From Clostridia bacterium (GTDB lineage Bacteria > Bacillota > Clostridia > Oscillospirales > Acutalibacteraceae): DNA of 64,000 nucleotides. Below are positions 16,119-26,014 of the stretch, piece by piece. Below the pieces are notes generated by a model, which saw nothing but the letters and a program-made list of their open reading frames with translations, had not been told where the DNA came from and searched no databases. A program made the position numbers and the translations under genes. Numbering within the stretch: the first letter of the stretch is position 1; every line of letters starts with the position of its first letter. The DNA lies in the NCBI GenBank assembly GCA_017517135.1, contig JAFXAK010000022.1, positions 62,001-126,000 of the forward strand, written 5' to 3'.

Positions 16119-16843
16119 TGTATATTCTCGGTGTTGAGTCTTCGGCGGTGTCGGCAAGTGCGGCACTTATGAATGACGGTAAGCTTATCGGTGAAGCATA
16201 TATAAATGCAGGTCTTACCCATTCGCAGACACTTATGACACTTATTGATAATGTGCTAAAAAATGCAGGTATAACATTCAAGGATATTGACATTGCCGCA
16301 GTTGCACACGGTCCCGGTTCATTTACCGGAATCAGAATAGGTGTTGCTGCCGTCAAGGGGCTTTGCTTTGTGAATGATACCCCCTGCTACGGTATTTCGA
16401 CCTTAGAGGGACTTGCAAGCTGTGCTGATGTTGATTCGTTTATCATCTGTCCGGTAATGGATGCAAGATGTATGCAGGTGTATACTGCACTTTTTGAAAA
16501 ACAGGACGGTGAGATAGTAAGACTTCTGGAAGACACTCCTATGAAGCTTGAAGAGCTCGCCGTGGTGCTTAAAGAGTATGACAAGAAAATACTTCTTCTC
16601 GGTGACGGAGCAGACATTGCATATAAGTTTCTGTCGGAAAAAAATGAAAATATCTGTGTTTTTTCCGAAGTTTTTAAGTATCAGCACGCCTGCGGTATTG
16701 CAACTGCCGCACAAAAGAAGTATAATAAGGGTATCAGTCCTGTAAAAAGTGATGAGCTTTTACCTGTATATTTAAGGTTATCACAGGCTGAAAGAGAATT
16801 GAAAAGTCGGGAGATGTTAAAAAATGATAGCAATAAGCAGTGA
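16118..16843 (+). CDS. tsaB: tRNA threonylcarbamoyladenosine biosynthesis protein TsaB
   Basis: A 241-residue member of the ASKHA fold: ILGVESSAVSASAAL at the start, then HSQTLMTLIDNVL and VAHGPGSFTGIRIG near residue 67, the TsaB hallmark. It is an inactive paralogue and scaffold for TsaD in t6A synthesis. The rimI gene that often follows tsaB in Firmicutes is absent; rpiB overlaps its end by 20 bases instead. Confidence 0.95.
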   Translation: MYILGVESSAVSASAALMNDGKLIGEAYINAGLTHSQTLMTLIDNVLKNAGITFKDIDIAAVAHGPGSFTGIRIGVAAVKGLCFVNDTPCYGISTLEGLASCADVDSFIICPVMDARCMQVYTALFEKQDGEIVRLLEDTPMKLEELAVVLKEYDKKILLLGDGADIAYKFLSEKNENICVFSEVFKYQHACGIATAAQKKYNKGISPVKSDELLPVYLRLSQAERELKSREMLKNDSNKQ

Positions 16844-17261
16844 CCATGCAGGATATCCTCTTAAAGAGGAAATAAAAAAGTACTTAGAAGAAAAGGGTAT
16901 TGAATACACCGATTGCGGTGCCTACAGCACGGATTCCGTTGATTATCCTTATCAGGCAAAAAAAGCCTGTGACCTTGTTGTGTCGGGTGAATGTGAAAAA
17001 GCAATTCTTTGCTGCGGTACGGGAATAGGCATTTCAATGGCTGCAAATAAGGTCAAGGGCATCAGAGCCGCTTGCTGTTCTGATTATTTCAGCGCCAAAT
17101 TCACAAGAATGCACAATGATGCAAATGCATTGTGTCTCGGTGCCAGAGTCATAGGCGCAGGAGCCGCTATTGAGCTTGTTGATGTTTTTCTTAACACACC
17201 CTTTGAGGGCGGCAGACATCAGCGCAGAGTTGACCAGATAACAGAAATCGAAAATATGTAA
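16824..17261 (+). CDS. rpiB: Ribose 5-phosphate isomerase B
   Basis: A 145-residue enzyme of the RpiB/LacAB family that interconverts ribose 5-phosphate and ribulose 5-phosphate. Visible: SSDHAGYPLK (substrate-binding Asp/His), CCGTGIGISMAANK near residue 63 (active-site Cys and phosphate loop), and ARVIG. It overlaps tsaB by 20 bases; the ATG in AAAAATGATAGC is preceded by GGGAGATG. Confidence 0.95.
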   Translation: MIAISSDHAGYPLKEEIKKYLEEKGIEYTDCGAYSTDSVDYPYQAKKACDLVVSGECEKAILCCGTGIGISMAANKVKGIRAACCSDYFSAKFTRMHNDANALCLGARVIGAGAAIELVDVFLNTPFEGGRHQRRVDQITEIENM

Positions 17262-17341
17262 GTTTTTCTGAACAGATGCAGATATCCGATTATCCTTTGA
17301 TTCGGAATAAGCTTTTAAACAGTAATCTTCGTGAATATCAG

Positions 17342-17377
17342 CAGGCTGTCTGTGTGCAAACAGACAGTCTGTTTTTT
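17342..17377 (+). terminator. Terminator of the tsaE-tsaB-rpiB operon
   Basis: CAGGCTGTCTGT (17342-17353) pairs with ACAGACAGTCTG (17360-17371) with one wobble, followed by TTTTTT. The rest of the 230-base gap holds no recognisable gene, apart from the promoter of the next unit. Confidence 0.9.
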
Positions 17378-17431
17378 ATTGTAATGGCAAAATAAACAAA
17401 TTAATTTGCTTTTTTTCGGCATGACAAGTCG

Positions 17432-17460
17432 TTGTTATTTGTTCACCTATATGTTATAAT
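17432..17460 (+). promoter_or_regulatory. Promoter of the transporter/LRR operon
   Basis: TTGTTA (17432-17437), 17-base spacer, TATAAT (17455-17460), followed about 18 bases later by AAAGGAGAG before ATG. Confidence 0.72.
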
Positions 17461-17491
17461 TCGTTTAAAATAAGTAAAGGAGAGTGTTTAT

Positions 17492-19258
17492 ATGGGTAAG
17501 GGTTTACCAAAAGAAAAAATCGGTGCATTTTTTTCTGAAGTGAAGACTCATTGGAAAACACCTGCCGAAGGAAAATATGTTTCCTATAAGGAATATCTTT
17601 ATATATTCCTCGGTATCGGCAGCAACTACACAGGATCAAAAATTCTTGAGAACATAGGCTTCTGGGCATCTTGTTATCTGTTTATGCATCACTACAAGCT
17701 GCCGTATCTCACATTCTCAATTATCGGCATTATCAATATGCCTCTTAACTACATATGGACGCTTATCGGCTGGGTTATAAACGATAATCTCGGCTTTTTG
17801 TCGAAGAAAACAGAAAGAAAGCTGTATGCTCTGTATACTTCTCTTATTGTCATAGGTCTTGTTATGATCTTCGGCAAGTTCGATTTTCTTTCCAATTCAA
17901 CAAATGCATTTATTGTATATCTGAACAATATGGAAAGTATCGGTATAAATGCCGCATCGGCACTTAAAATTCTCGGTACGCATATTCTCTGGAACGGTTG
18001 GGCGGGTGCCAGAAATATTTTCTACCGTAAAAAGCTTGTTCCTAAATACGGCAGATATAAATATTCTCTTTACTGCGATGTTATTCCCAAATGTATAATG
18101 GTCATCCTTGTCGGTTGGCTTCCTCTCTATGAAATTCCCGATATGGTCACAAGAGTATGGGCAGCAAACCTTCTTTTTGCATGCTTTAATATTTTCGGCT
18201 TCGGAAATAACCTTGAAACATGCTCAAAGAGCATAAGCCCCAATATGCAGGAAAGACTTCTTGTAAGAACATATCCTGTTAAGCTGTCGCACTTTGTACA
18301 CACAATTGTTTCAATTCTTATTCTCGTGGTTGTTGACTCTCTTGAATATGAGTGGGCAGATATCAATCTCTACCGCTGGGTATATCCTCTTGCCTTCATT
18401 ATCCCTGCTGCACTTACTATGGTTTTTGCAGGAAAATTCCAGGAAAGAATACCGCAGCCGCCTCTTGAAAAGAAGGTTCAGATTAAGTTCTGGGACGGTA
18501 TTTTCGGTGTTCTCAGAAATAAATATCTGAGAATAAATACGATAGTCGGTCTTATTGACGCTCTCGGTAACGGTATGCTTGCAATCACAACAATTCTCTA
18601 TCTGTATACCTTCCGTCTGGCAGGTCTGCCGTATGCTATCATTATCAACCTTATTTCGTTTGCGGGCACACCGCCGGATTTATGTGCACCGTTCTTCCTT
18701 AAACGCTTTGACTATAAGCAGATTATGATTTTCTATCAGCTTACAAGAGCACTCGGTAATGCACTTATAGTGCTTGCATTTATGTTCTGCGGCGATAATC
18801 TTATGCTTTGCGGTACAATATCTATTATTGTTATGTTCTTTATGGAAATGACAAAAACCATTCCCACAACAGCAGGTCACGAAATGGGAACAAGAATGGG
18901 TGACTATCAGATGTATCTTTCAGGCGAAAGACTTGAAAGCTTTTCCGGTATTTTCGGTTGGTTTACCGGTCCCGTGACATCCTTTGTCGGTCTTATCATT
19001 CCTATTTTCCTTCTCAAATTCGGTTTTAACAGTAACTGGGATGTTCTTTATCTTGATGAAGCAAGAGTTAAAATAATTGCTGTTCCGTTGATTATTGATA
19101 TCGTCGGTTATCTGCTTATGACAATTCCGTATATCTTCTGGGATTACGACAATGTCAAGCAGGCAAAGGTTATGAAGGTGCTTCAGCGCCGCGCCGAGGT
19201 AACCGCAAAGCAGGCTCAGGAACAAGGCGAAAAAATCAGCGGCGGATTTACAAAGTAA
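17492..19258 (+). CDS. Major facilitator superfamily transporter, GPH-like
   Basis: A 588-residue membrane protein with about twelve hydrophobic segments, a soluble head of about 45 residues and a charged C-terminal tail rich in Gln/Lys. The layout and the MFS-type loop near residue 340 (LKFQERIPQP region) resemble glycoside-pentoside-hexuronide/cation symporters. I cannot assign a substrate. It forms an operon with the leucine-rich-repeat protein that starts 14 bases after its stop. The gene has typical codon use for this genome. Confidence 0.68.
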   Translation: MGKGLPKEKIGAFFSEVKTHWKTPAEGKYVSYKEYLYIFLGIGSNYTGSKILENIGFWASCYLFMHHYKLPYLTFSIIGIINMPLNYIWTLIGWVINDNLGFLSKKTERKLYALYTSLIVIGLVMIFGKFDFLSNSTNAFIVYLNNMESIGINAASALKILGTHILWNGWAGARNIFYRKKLVPKYGRYKYSLYCDVIPKCIMVILVGWLPLYEIPDMVTRVWAANLLFACFNIFGFGNNLETCSKSISPNMQERLLVRTYPVKLSHFVHTIVSILILVVVDSLEYEWADINLYRWVYPLAFIIPAALTMVFAGKFQERIPQPPLEKKVQIKFWDGIFGVLRNKYLRINTIVGLIDALGNGMLAITTILYLYTFRLAGLPYAIIINLISFAGTPPDLCAPFFLKRFDYKQIMIFYQLTRALGNALIVLAFMFCGDNLMLCGTISIIVMFFMEMTKTIPTTAGHEMGTRMGDYQMYLSGERLESFSGIFGWFTGPVTSFVGLIIPIFLLKFGFNSNWDVLYLDEARVKIIAVPLIIDIVGYLLMTIPYIFWDYDNVKQAKVMKVLQRRAEVTAKQAQEQGEKISGGFTK

Positions 19259-19272
19259 AGGAGGGGTAGCAT

Positions 19273-21342
19273 ATGAAAAACAAAGAAGAAAAACAGTTTA
19301 AAGGTATGACTGCTCCCGTTGAGGTGTCGCTTGATATCCCCGAGAATGAGATATGGACATATCAGATTGAAGGTCTGGCAGCTCCGCATATAAACAAGCC
19401 CTTTACAAATTTTAAGATTAAAAAGATAGTTTTTACGGTACTTATTCTTATTGCTGTTTTACTTTCAATGTATTTCAGCGTAAGAGTTGTAAGCCGTGAG
19501 CCATTTGAATTCACCGCTTCGGAAAACGGCTATGAGTTTACAAAATTCAATAACACAGGCTATATCTATGAGCTTACCGTTGACTATGCAACAGAGCTTG
19601 TAACAAAAACAGATGTTGCAGATCCCGAAAAGAATTTTGAGCTTGTGAAGGACGAAACAAAGCCCGTTACTTCAATTGCTAAGTTCTGCTTCAACTGCGA
19701 TGAGGTTGTTGAGGTTATCCGTATAGGTAAGGATGTCAAAGAAATTGACGGTACATCTTTTTATACCTGCCGTGCGTTAAAGCAGATTATCGTTGACGAG
19801 GAAAACGAATATTTCTGCGATATAGACGGTGTTCTTTACAACAAGGATAAAACAGAAATTATCTGCTATCCTATGAATCACCCCGCATATCTGCGTGAGA
19901 AATACGGCTATAATGACACAATTTGGCCCGATAATTCCGAGTTCTATGCTTCATATAAGGCTCAGGTGCTCACATATGTACTTCCTGAAACAGTTGAAAA
20001 AATCGGTAAGCTTTGCTTTGCAGATACTGCTATTGCCGCAATTTATATGCCCGAAGGACTCAAAACCATTGAAACAATGGCAATGTTCAAGTGCTGGTAT
20101 CTTTCCGATATCTATTCCTATGAATCAAGCACGGCAGGGGATATAACCGACTATAGTGCAATCAGAATGCTCAGCGGTGTTTATCGTTCTCTTCCCGACG
20201 GTCTTGAGTACATCGGCTCAGATGCCATGAGCTATGACAGATCCTCAGATTTCCTGCGTATTCCTGCAACTGTTACATATATCGGACATCATGCCTTCTG
20301 GGATACCGTTTATAAGGACGGAGACAAATTTGAGGGTAATGAAAAGATATATATTGCTGCAAGCGAAGAGGAATTCAAGAGCGTAGAAACAGGAGACCAA
20401 TGGATTCCCACTTATGACAGCGGACTTTTCAATAAAAAGGTTGAACTTGTTTATAACACTCCCAAGAGAGCAGATGAGCTTGCTCAGTATACACAAAAGG
20501 AAGACGGTACATATGAGCTTACTTCCTTTATCAATACCGAGCTTCTTACAGAAGTAACCATTGATAATGCTCTTACTGTTGAAAACGGTGAAGTAAAGGA
20601 AGATACCTCAAAGAAGGTAACTTCTCTCGGTGCTTATCCGTTCAAGTGGGATAATTACATTGAAACTGTATATATCGGCAAGGATGTTGAACAGCTTGAC
20701 GGCAATGCTTTCTTTAATCTTCGTGCTCTCAAAAAGATAATCGTTGATAAAGACAATGAAAATTATTGTGATATAGACGGTGTTCTTTACACAAAGGATA
20801 TGACCGTTCTGCTTCATTTCCCCGCTGCTTACGAAAAGTGCGATACTTATGTTGTTCCCTCCACGGTAACCAAGATAGCCCGTGCGGCTTTCTGTTACAG
20901 CGATATTAAAACAATCTATTTCCCCGAAGGACTTAAAGAAATTGACAATCTTGCTTTCCTTAAAGCTGAAAAGTTAGAGAAAATCTATTCTTATAAGGCA
21001 GACAAGGAAGTACTTGTTACTGACGAAAGTGCAGTTGCCCAACTTAGCAAGGTATATGAATCTCTTCCCGAGGGCATTGAACGCATAGGTCTTGACGGCT
21101 TTAACTATGCAAGCTCGTTAACTTATCTTTATATCCCGTCATCAATAAAAAATCTTGACGGCTACTGCTTCTGCTATAATGCATATGTTGATGCAAACGG
21201 CAACAAGGCAGGAATAACTGAGGTTAATGTTGCACTCTCCGAGACTGAATTCAAATCTGTCACAAAAGGCGACCATTGGCTTCCCGAATTCAGAAACGAA
21301 AGCAACGATACCGCAACAATTAACTTTGATGCAAAAAGATAA
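19273..21342 (+). CDS. Membrane-anchored BspA-type leucine-rich-repeat protein
   Basis: A 689-residue protein with about 50 cytoplasmic residues, one transmembrane helix (51-71) and a large outside domain of BspA/LRR_5 repeats. Two copies of a unit of about 290 residues are visible: both contain a 'VTSIAKFCF/VTSLGAYPF' start, then 'YIGKDV', 'RALKKIIVD', 'CDIDGVLY' and a closing 'EGLKEI' block. BspA repeats in gut Clostridia mediate adhesion or ligand binding. AAAGGAGG precedes ATG. It follows the MFS gene in one operon, so the two may work together on one substrate. Confidence 0.82.
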   Translation: MKNKEEKQFKGMTAPVEVSLDIPENEIWTYQIEGLAAPHINKPFTNFKIKKIVFTVLILIAVLLSMYFSVRVVSREPFEFTASENGYEFTKFNNTGYIYELTVDYATELVTKTDVADPEKNFELVKDETKPVTSIAKFCFNCDEVVEVIRIGKDVKEIDGTSFYTCRALKQIIVDEENEYFCDIDGVLYNKDKTEIICYPMNHPAYLREKYGYNDTIWPDNSEFYASYKAQVLTYVLPETVEKIGKLCFADTAIAAIYMPEGLKTIETMAMFKCWYLSDIYSYESSTAGDITDYSAIRMLSGVYRSLPDGLEYIGSDAMSYDRSSDFLRIPATVTYIGHHAFWDTVYKDGDKFEGNEKIYIAASEEEFKSVETGDQWIPTYDSGLFNKKVELVYNTPKRADELAQYTQKEDGTYELTSFINTELLTEVTIDNALTVENGEVKEDTSKKVTSLGAYPFKWDNYIETVYIGKDVEQLDGNAFFNLRALKKIIVDKDNENYCDIDGVLYTKDMTVLLHFPAAYEKCDTYVVPSTVTKIARAAFCYSDIKTIYFPEGLKEIDNLAFLKAEKLEKIYSYKADKEVLVTDESAVAQLSKVYESLPEGIERIGLDGFNYASSLTYLYIPSSIKNLDGYCFCYNAYVDANGNKAGITEVNVALSETEFKSVTKGDHWLPEFRNESNDTATINFDAKR

Positions 21343-21349
21343 ATAATTT

Positions 21350-21396
21350 ATCCCTCTGTGACATTGAAGCTGTGTCAACAGAGGGATGTTTTTTTG
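21350..21396 (+). terminator. Terminator of the transporter/LRR operon
   Basis: ATCCCTCTGT (21350-21359) and ACAGAGGGAT (21378-21387) form a perfect 10-bp stem followed by GTTTTTTTG. Confidence 0.85.
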
Positions 21397-21410
21397 TTGC
21401 GGGAGGGTTC

Positions 21411-22697
21411 TTATACAAGCTCACCGAAGCAGGTGTCGCCGTCTGCACGGGTGAGCTTTACTTTTTTTATCTGACCGATAAGAGGAGTGTCACTTTCAAC
21501 ACAGGTGTGTATATAGTTTGCCGTGTAGCCTGACTGTATATTTCCTTTCGGAGTTTCAAACAGCACATCAACAGTTTTTCCTATATATCTGCTTAAAAAT
21601 TCATCGCGGATTCTGTCACATTCCTTCTGAAGCAATGCACAACGCTGTGCTTTTTCGGCATTGCTCACCCTGTCGGGATATTTTGCGGCGGGGGTTCCTT
21701 CTCTTGCGGAGAACGGGAATATGTGCACCTTCATAAAGCCAGACTGCTTTGCGAACTCAACGCTCTCGTTGAAATCCTCTTCGGTTTCTCCGGGGAAGCC
21801 TGCAATAATATCTGTTGTGAGTGAAACATCGGAGAAGGTTGCTTTAAGCTTCTGACAGAGAGTAAGGTATTCCTCTTTAGTGTAGTGCCTGTTCATTCTT
21901 CTGAGTGTTTTGTTGCATCCGCTTTGCAGAGAAAGGTGGAACTGCGGACAGAATTTATCCATTGTTGCCAGTCTTTCAATAACCGCGTCTGTTATGTGGT
22001 CGGGCTCAAGCGAGCCTAAACGGATTCTTTCAATGCCCTTAGTGTCCTGTGCAGTCTGCAGAGCATCACAGATATTAAGACCTGTATCCATCCCGTATGA
22101 CGAGAGATTAATCCCCACAAAAACAATTTCCCTGTAGCCTTCCTTTGCAAGAAGGTCTACCTCTTTTTTTATGTCCTCAACAGGCTTTGAACGGGAAAAG
22201 CCTCTTGCCTTCGGGATAATGCAGTATGTGCAGTATCTGTTACAGCCGTCCTGTATTTTTACAAAAGCACGGGTGTGTCCCTCAAAATCTGTTATAATTC
22301 CGCCCTTGTAGCCGTCGTCCTTTTTATGAGCCTCAATATGTACACATCTTTGTTTTTCTGAGAAAAATTCTTCGAGCTTTTCTTCCAGCAGACAGTTTGT
22401 TTTGTTCCCGAGAACAATATCTGCTTCTTCAAAGGCAGAGGTTTCTTCGGAAAAAGCCTGAGTATAACAGCCTGTAAGAACAATAACCGCATCGGGGTGC
22501 TCGTTTCTGAATTTTCTGAGAGACTGTCTTGTTTTTCTGCTGCTTTCTGCGGTTACCGTGCAGGAATTTACAACATATATATCTGCTTCTTCTTTTGTGT
22601 CAACAACTATGTAGCCCTTGCTTTTCAGACGGCATATCATTTCCTGGGATTCATATTGATTAACTTTACAGCCGAGTGTAAAGAACGCGATTTTCAT
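21411..22697 (-). CDS. mtaB: tRNA N6-threonylcarbamoyladenosine methylthiotransferase MtaB
   Basis: A 428-residue radical-SAM methylthiotransferase. The N-terminal UPF0004 domain has Cys residues in FTLGCKVNQYESQ, VNSCTVT and LTGCYTQ (first FeS cluster). The radical SAM core has CNRYCTYCIIP near residue 153 (second cluster). A TRAM domain closes the protein (KTVDVLFE...GYTANY). The GCKVNQYES start is the MtaB form. It adds a methylthio group to t6A37. It is monocistronic and divergent from the dacF gene. Confidence 0.95.
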   Translation of the reverse strand: MKIAFFTLGCKVNQYESQEMICRLKSKGYIVVDTKEEADIYVVNSCTVTAESSRKTRQSLRKFRNEHPDAVIVLTGCYTQAFSEETSAFEEADIVLGNKTNCLLEEKLEEFFSEKQRCVHIEAHKKDDGYKGGIITDFEGHTRAFVKIQDGCNRYCTYCIIPKARGFSRSKPVEDIKKEVDLLAKEGYREIVFVGINLSSYGMDTGLNICDALQTAQDTKGIERIRLGSLEPDHITDAVIERLATMDKFCPQFHLSLQSGCNKTLRRMNRHYTKEEYLTLCQKLKATFSDVSLTTDIIAGFPGETEEDFNESVEFAKQSGFMKVHIFPFSAREGTPAAKYPDRVSNAEKAQRCALLQKECDRIRDEFLSRYIGKTVDVLFETPKGNIQSGYTANYIHTCVESDTPLIGQIKKVKLTRADGDTCFGELV

Positions 22698-22727
22698 AAA
22701 AAGCTCCTCAATTCAAGTTATATAAAC

Positions 22728-22756
22728 ATTATAAAATAAACACAAAAAATAATCAA
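22728..22756 (-). promoter_or_regulatory. Promoter of mtaB
   Basis: Minus strand TTGATT (22751-22756), 17-base spacer, TATAAT (22728-22733). Confidence 0.72.
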
Positions 22757-22820
22757 TCATAAAATGAGCATTAATTTGTCCTGTGGCACATAAATATTTT
22801 TTTGAAGAGGAGGAATAAAT

Positions 22821-24062
22821 ATGAAAAAACTGTGTTGTATAGTATTATGCTTTTTGCTGTCTCTTAATATGCTGTCAGTCTTTGCTGTTGCTGAGACATT
22901 GAGTGTGAACGATGTCGAAGAAATGCTGCAAGCTGATGATGTTGACGAAGAAGAGGTTTTTCTTGCCGTAAATACGGCTTTACAGGTTGATGTAAAGGCG
23001 AAGGCTTGTATTCTGATGGATGCGAATACAGGCACCGTTTTAATGGCAAAAAATGAGGATGAACAGCTTTTTCCCGCATCTGTTACCAAAATAATGACCT
23101 TGCTGCTTGTGTGTGAGGCAATAGATGAGGGAAAGCTTACCTTTGAACAGACTCTGACCTGTTCTGAGGAGGCTGCATCAAAGGGAGGCTCTCAGATATG
23201 GCTTGAGCCGGGCGAAGCTATGAGTGTGAGAGACCTGTTCAAGGCGGCAGCAGTTTACAGCGCAAACGATGCCTGTGCAGTTTTAAGTGAGGCTGTTGCG
23301 GGAAGCGAAACTGCCTTTGTTGCTATGATGAACGACAGAGCAAAACAACTCGGTATGGAAAACACTAATTTTGATAACTGCTCAGGTCTTGACGATGATA
23401 CGGATACACACAAAACAACGGCAAGGGATATAGCAATAATGTCACGGGAGCTTCTCAGACACGAATATATAACTCAATACTCAACGATATGGATGGATTC
23501 TGTCAGAAACGGTGAAACACAGCTTGTCAACACGAACCGACTTATCCGTTACTATTCGGGAGCAACGGGGCTTAAAACAGGCACAACCTCGAAGGCAGGC
23601 TGCTGTATAAGTGCAACGGCTGTGCGTGACGGCTTGCATCTCATTGCCGTTGTTCTGGGAGCTGATAACAGTAACGACAGATTCAATTCCGCAAAAGCCT
23701 TGCTTGACTGGGGCTTTGCAAACTATGAAATATATACCCCCGTTACAGACGATACGCTTCTGACGGATGTGACGGTGCTTCACGGTGTACAGGAAAAGGT
23801 TGAATTGTATTCTGCAGAGTGTCAGCAGCTGCTTCTCAATAAGGGAGCAGGACAGAGAGTAGAGGTGCATTATGAAATTCCCGAAAGTGTTGACGCTCCC
23901 GTATATGCGGGGCAGGAACTGGGAAAAATTGTTTTTACGGCAAGCGGTGTTACACTTGCCGAATACGGCTTATATGCACAAAACGATGTTGAGAAAATAA
24001 CATTTTTTACGGCGTGGGTTAAATTATTTCGCTCTTTTGTAAAAAATGTGAAAGAAATTTAA
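22821..24062 (+). CDS. D-alanyl-D-alanine carboxypeptidase, DacF type
   Basis: A 413-residue secreted class C penicillin-binding protein. Signal peptide at about residues 1-25 (ending SVFAVAE), then an acidic spacer, then the peptidase S11 domain: SVTK (87-90, nucleophile Ser and base Lys), SAND (near 149) and KTGTTS (near 252). The C-terminal PBP5-type domain (LYSAECQQLLLNKG...) and a final amphipathic stretch (WVKLFRSFVKNVKEI) for membrane attachment follow. It trims the last D-Ala from peptidoglycan pentapeptides. A second paralogue lies at 42479. Confidence 0.92.
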   Translation: MKKLCCIVLCFLLSLNMLSVFAVAETLSVNDVEEMLQADDVDEEEVFLAVNTALQVDVKAKACILMDANTGTVLMAKNEDEQLFPASVTKIMTLLLVCEAIDEGKLTFEQTLTCSEEAASKGGSQIWLEPGEAMSVRDLFKAAAVYSANDACAVLSEAVAGSETAFVAMMNDRAKQLGMENTNFDNCSGLDDDTDTHKTTARDIAIMSRELLRHEYITQYSTIWMDSVRNGETQLVNTNRLIRYYSGATGLKTGTTSKAGCCISATAVRDGLHLIAVVLGADNSNDRFNSAKALLDWGFANYEIYTPVTDDTLLTDVTVLHGVQEKVELYSAECQQLLLNKGAGQRVEVHYEIPESVDAPVYAGQELGKIVFTASGVTLAEYGLYAQNDVEKITFFTAWVKLFRSFVKNVKEI

Positions 24063-24081
24063 AAAATTTTGGTTCAACTTA

Positions 24082-24110
24082 TTGCAAAATAGATATAATT
24101 ATTGTAAAAT
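24082..24110 (+). promoter_or_regulatory. Promoter of pgi
   Basis: TTGCAA (24082-24087), 17-base spacer, TAAAAT (24105-24110). A TATAAT at 24094-24099 is an overlapping alternative -10. Confidence 0.5.
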
Positions 24111-24147
24111 GTGCTCATAAGTAGAATTTTTGGAGGAACTTTGGTCA

Positions 24148-25494
24148 ATGGCGCTTAAACTTAACTGCCAATATCTTTCAGATTTTGTCAGTGATAAAGA
24201 AATTGCCGCTTTGCAGGATGAAGTAAACAAAGCACACGCATTTCTTTATGAAAACAAAGCCAATGCCGAAGGAAAAGATTTCCACGGCTGGCTCACACTT
24301 CCCGAGGATTATGACAGGGAAGAGTTTGCAAGAATCAAGCTTGCAGCAAAAAAAATAATATCGGATTCCGAGGTGCTTGTTGTTATCGGAATCGGCGGTT
24401 CGTATCTCGGTGCGAGAGCCGCAATTGAATTTGTCAAATCAAAAAACTATAATCTTTTAGCAAAAGGCACACCTAAGATTTTCTTCTTAGGCAACAGTAT
24501 TTCCCCTACGGAAATATCAGAGATTTTAGCTGTTTGTGAAAGCTGCGATTTTTCTGTCAATGTTATTTCAAAGTCAGGCACAACAACAGAGCCTGCAATA
24601 TCATTCCGTCTTTTCAAAAATCTTCTTGAGAAGAAATACGGTAAGGAAAAAGCCGCAAGCAGAATTTATGTTACCACAGACAAGGCAAAAGGAACTCTCA
24701 AAGCACTTGCAGACAGAGAAGGCTATGAACAGTTCGTTGTCCCCGATAATGTCGGCGGAAGATACTCAGTTTTAACAGCAGTAGGTCTGCTTCCCATCGC
24801 ATGTGCAGGTATAGATGTTGATAAGCTTATGCTCGGTGCGGCAGATGCCAAGAAAGCTTACGAAAAAGTATCAGTTTCGGAAAATGACTGCTATAAATAT
24901 GCAGCTATCCGCAATGCTTTATACCGCAAGGGTAAGAAGCTTGAAATGATGGTGTGCTATGAGCCCGATTTCACTATGATGAATGAATGGTTCAAGCAGC
25001 TTTTCGGTGAAAGCGAAGGTAAGGAAAATAAGGGTATTTATCCTACCTCTGCTATATATTCAACAGATCTTCATTCGCTCGGTCAGTATGTTCAGGAGGG
25101 TGAAAGAACACTTTTTGAAACAGTTGTTGCTTTCAATAGACCTAAATGTGATATTATTATCGAAGAAGATGAAGAAAATGTTGACGGACTTAATTTCCTT
25201 GCAGGAAAGGGTATGTCTTTTGTAAATCAGAAGGCATTTGAAGGAACAGTCCTTGCCCATACTGACGGAAATGTTCCCAATATCATCATTGAAGCAGATG
25301 AGATGGACGAATATAATCTCGGTCAGCTTATTTACTTCTTTGAAAAGGCTTGTGCAATTTCGGGTTATATTTTAGGTGTAAATCCCTTTAATCAGCCCGG
25401 TGTTGAGAGTTATAAGAAGAATATGTTTGCACTCCTCGGTAAGCCCGGATATGAGGAGCTGGCAGCAGTTCTTTCTGAAAGACTCGGTAAATAA
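24148..25494 (+). CDS. pgi: Glucose-6-phosphate isomerase
   Basis: A 448-residue glycolytic enzyme converting glucose 6-phosphate to fructose 6-phosphate. Visible motifs: [28 protein letters not shown] (phosphate-binding Ser/Thr), [14 protein letters not shown], and the C-terminal Lys in [13 protein letters not shown]. The start at ATG 24148 is supported by GGAGGA ten bases upstream; an in-frame TTG six codons earlier lies over that ribosome site and is rejected. The length matches the Firmicutes type. Confidence 0.95.
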   Translation: MALKLNCQYLSDFVSDKEIAALQDEVNKAHAFLYENKANAEGKDFHGWLTLPEDYDREEFARIKLAAKKIISDSEVLVVIGIGGSYLGARAAIEFVKSKNYNLLAKGTPKIFFLGNSISPTEISEILAVCESCDFSVNVISKSGTTTEPAISFRLFKNLLEKKYGKEKAASRIYVTTDKAKGTLKALADREGYEQFVVPDNVGGRYSVLTAVGLLPIACAGIDVDKLMLGAADAKKAYEKVSVSENDCYKYAAIRNALYRKGKKLEMMVCYEPDFTMMNEWFKQLFGESEGKENKGIYPTSAIYSTDLHSLGQYVQEGERTLFETVVAFNRPKCDIIIEEDEENVDGLNFLAGKGMSFVNQKAFEGTVLAHTDGNVPNIIIEADEMDEYNLGQLIYFFEKACAISGYILGVNPFNQPGVESYKKNMFALLGKPGYEELAAVLSERLGK

Positions 25495-25536
25495 AAAAAT
25501 AAAGAAATTAATCATAAAACGAAAGGATAGATTATT

Positions 25537-25953
25537 ATGGTTAAACTTTTAATCGGCGAAAAAGGTTCAGGCAAAACAAAAAGACTTATAGCTCAGGTAA
25601 ACGAAGCTCTTGAGGCATCAAAAGGTCATGTTATCTGTGTTGAAAAGGATGACCTTCTCAGATATCAGGTGAGCTACAAGGTAAGACTTCTTGCTGCAAG
25701 CAACTACGGTATCTGCGGATATGACGCTTTTTACGGATTCCTCAGCGGTCTTTGTGCAGGTGATCATGATGTTACGGATATTCTTATAGATGCAACTCTC
25801 AAAATCGGCGGCAGAGATTACGAAGAGCTTGCTAAGTTCCTTGAAAAGGTAGCAAGACTCAGCGAGCTCACAGAAACTGTATTCACATTTACTGTTTCAA
25901 CAGATAAAGGAAATCTTCCCGAAAGCATTTTCACTTATTGTCAGGAAGTTTAA
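25537..25953 (+). CDS. Small P-loop protein of unknown function
   Basis: A 138-residue protein with a Walker A motif GEKGSGKTK at residues 7-15 and a Walker-B-like hydrophobic strand ending in DILIDATLK. No helicase, kinase or secretion motif follows. It resembles small 'ATPase-like' proteins found near pgi in Clostridia. Nucleotide binding is likely, but the role is unknown. It lies 42 bases after pgi with a GAAAGGAT ribosome site and may share its transcript. Confidence 0.55.
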   Translation: MVKLLIGEKGSGKTKRLIAQVNEALEASKGHVICVEKDDLLRYQVSYKVRLLAASNYGICGYDAFYGFLSGLCAGDHDVTDILIDATLKIGGRDYEELAKFLEKVARLSELTETVFTFTVSTDKGNLPESIFTYCQEV

Positions 25954-25984
25954 TAAGAATTTTTCAGTTAAATACACAAAAAAG

Positions 25985-26014
25985 CAGATTTCCTGTTGAC
26001 AAACGGGGAATCTG
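25985..26014. promoter_or_regulatory. Inverted repeat over the -35 box of the yceD-rpmF promoter
   Basis: CAGATTTCC (25985-25993) pairs with GGGGAATCTG (26005-26014) around the TTGACA hexamer. It may be a weak terminator of the upstream gene or an operator; no T tract follows. Confidence 0.3.
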
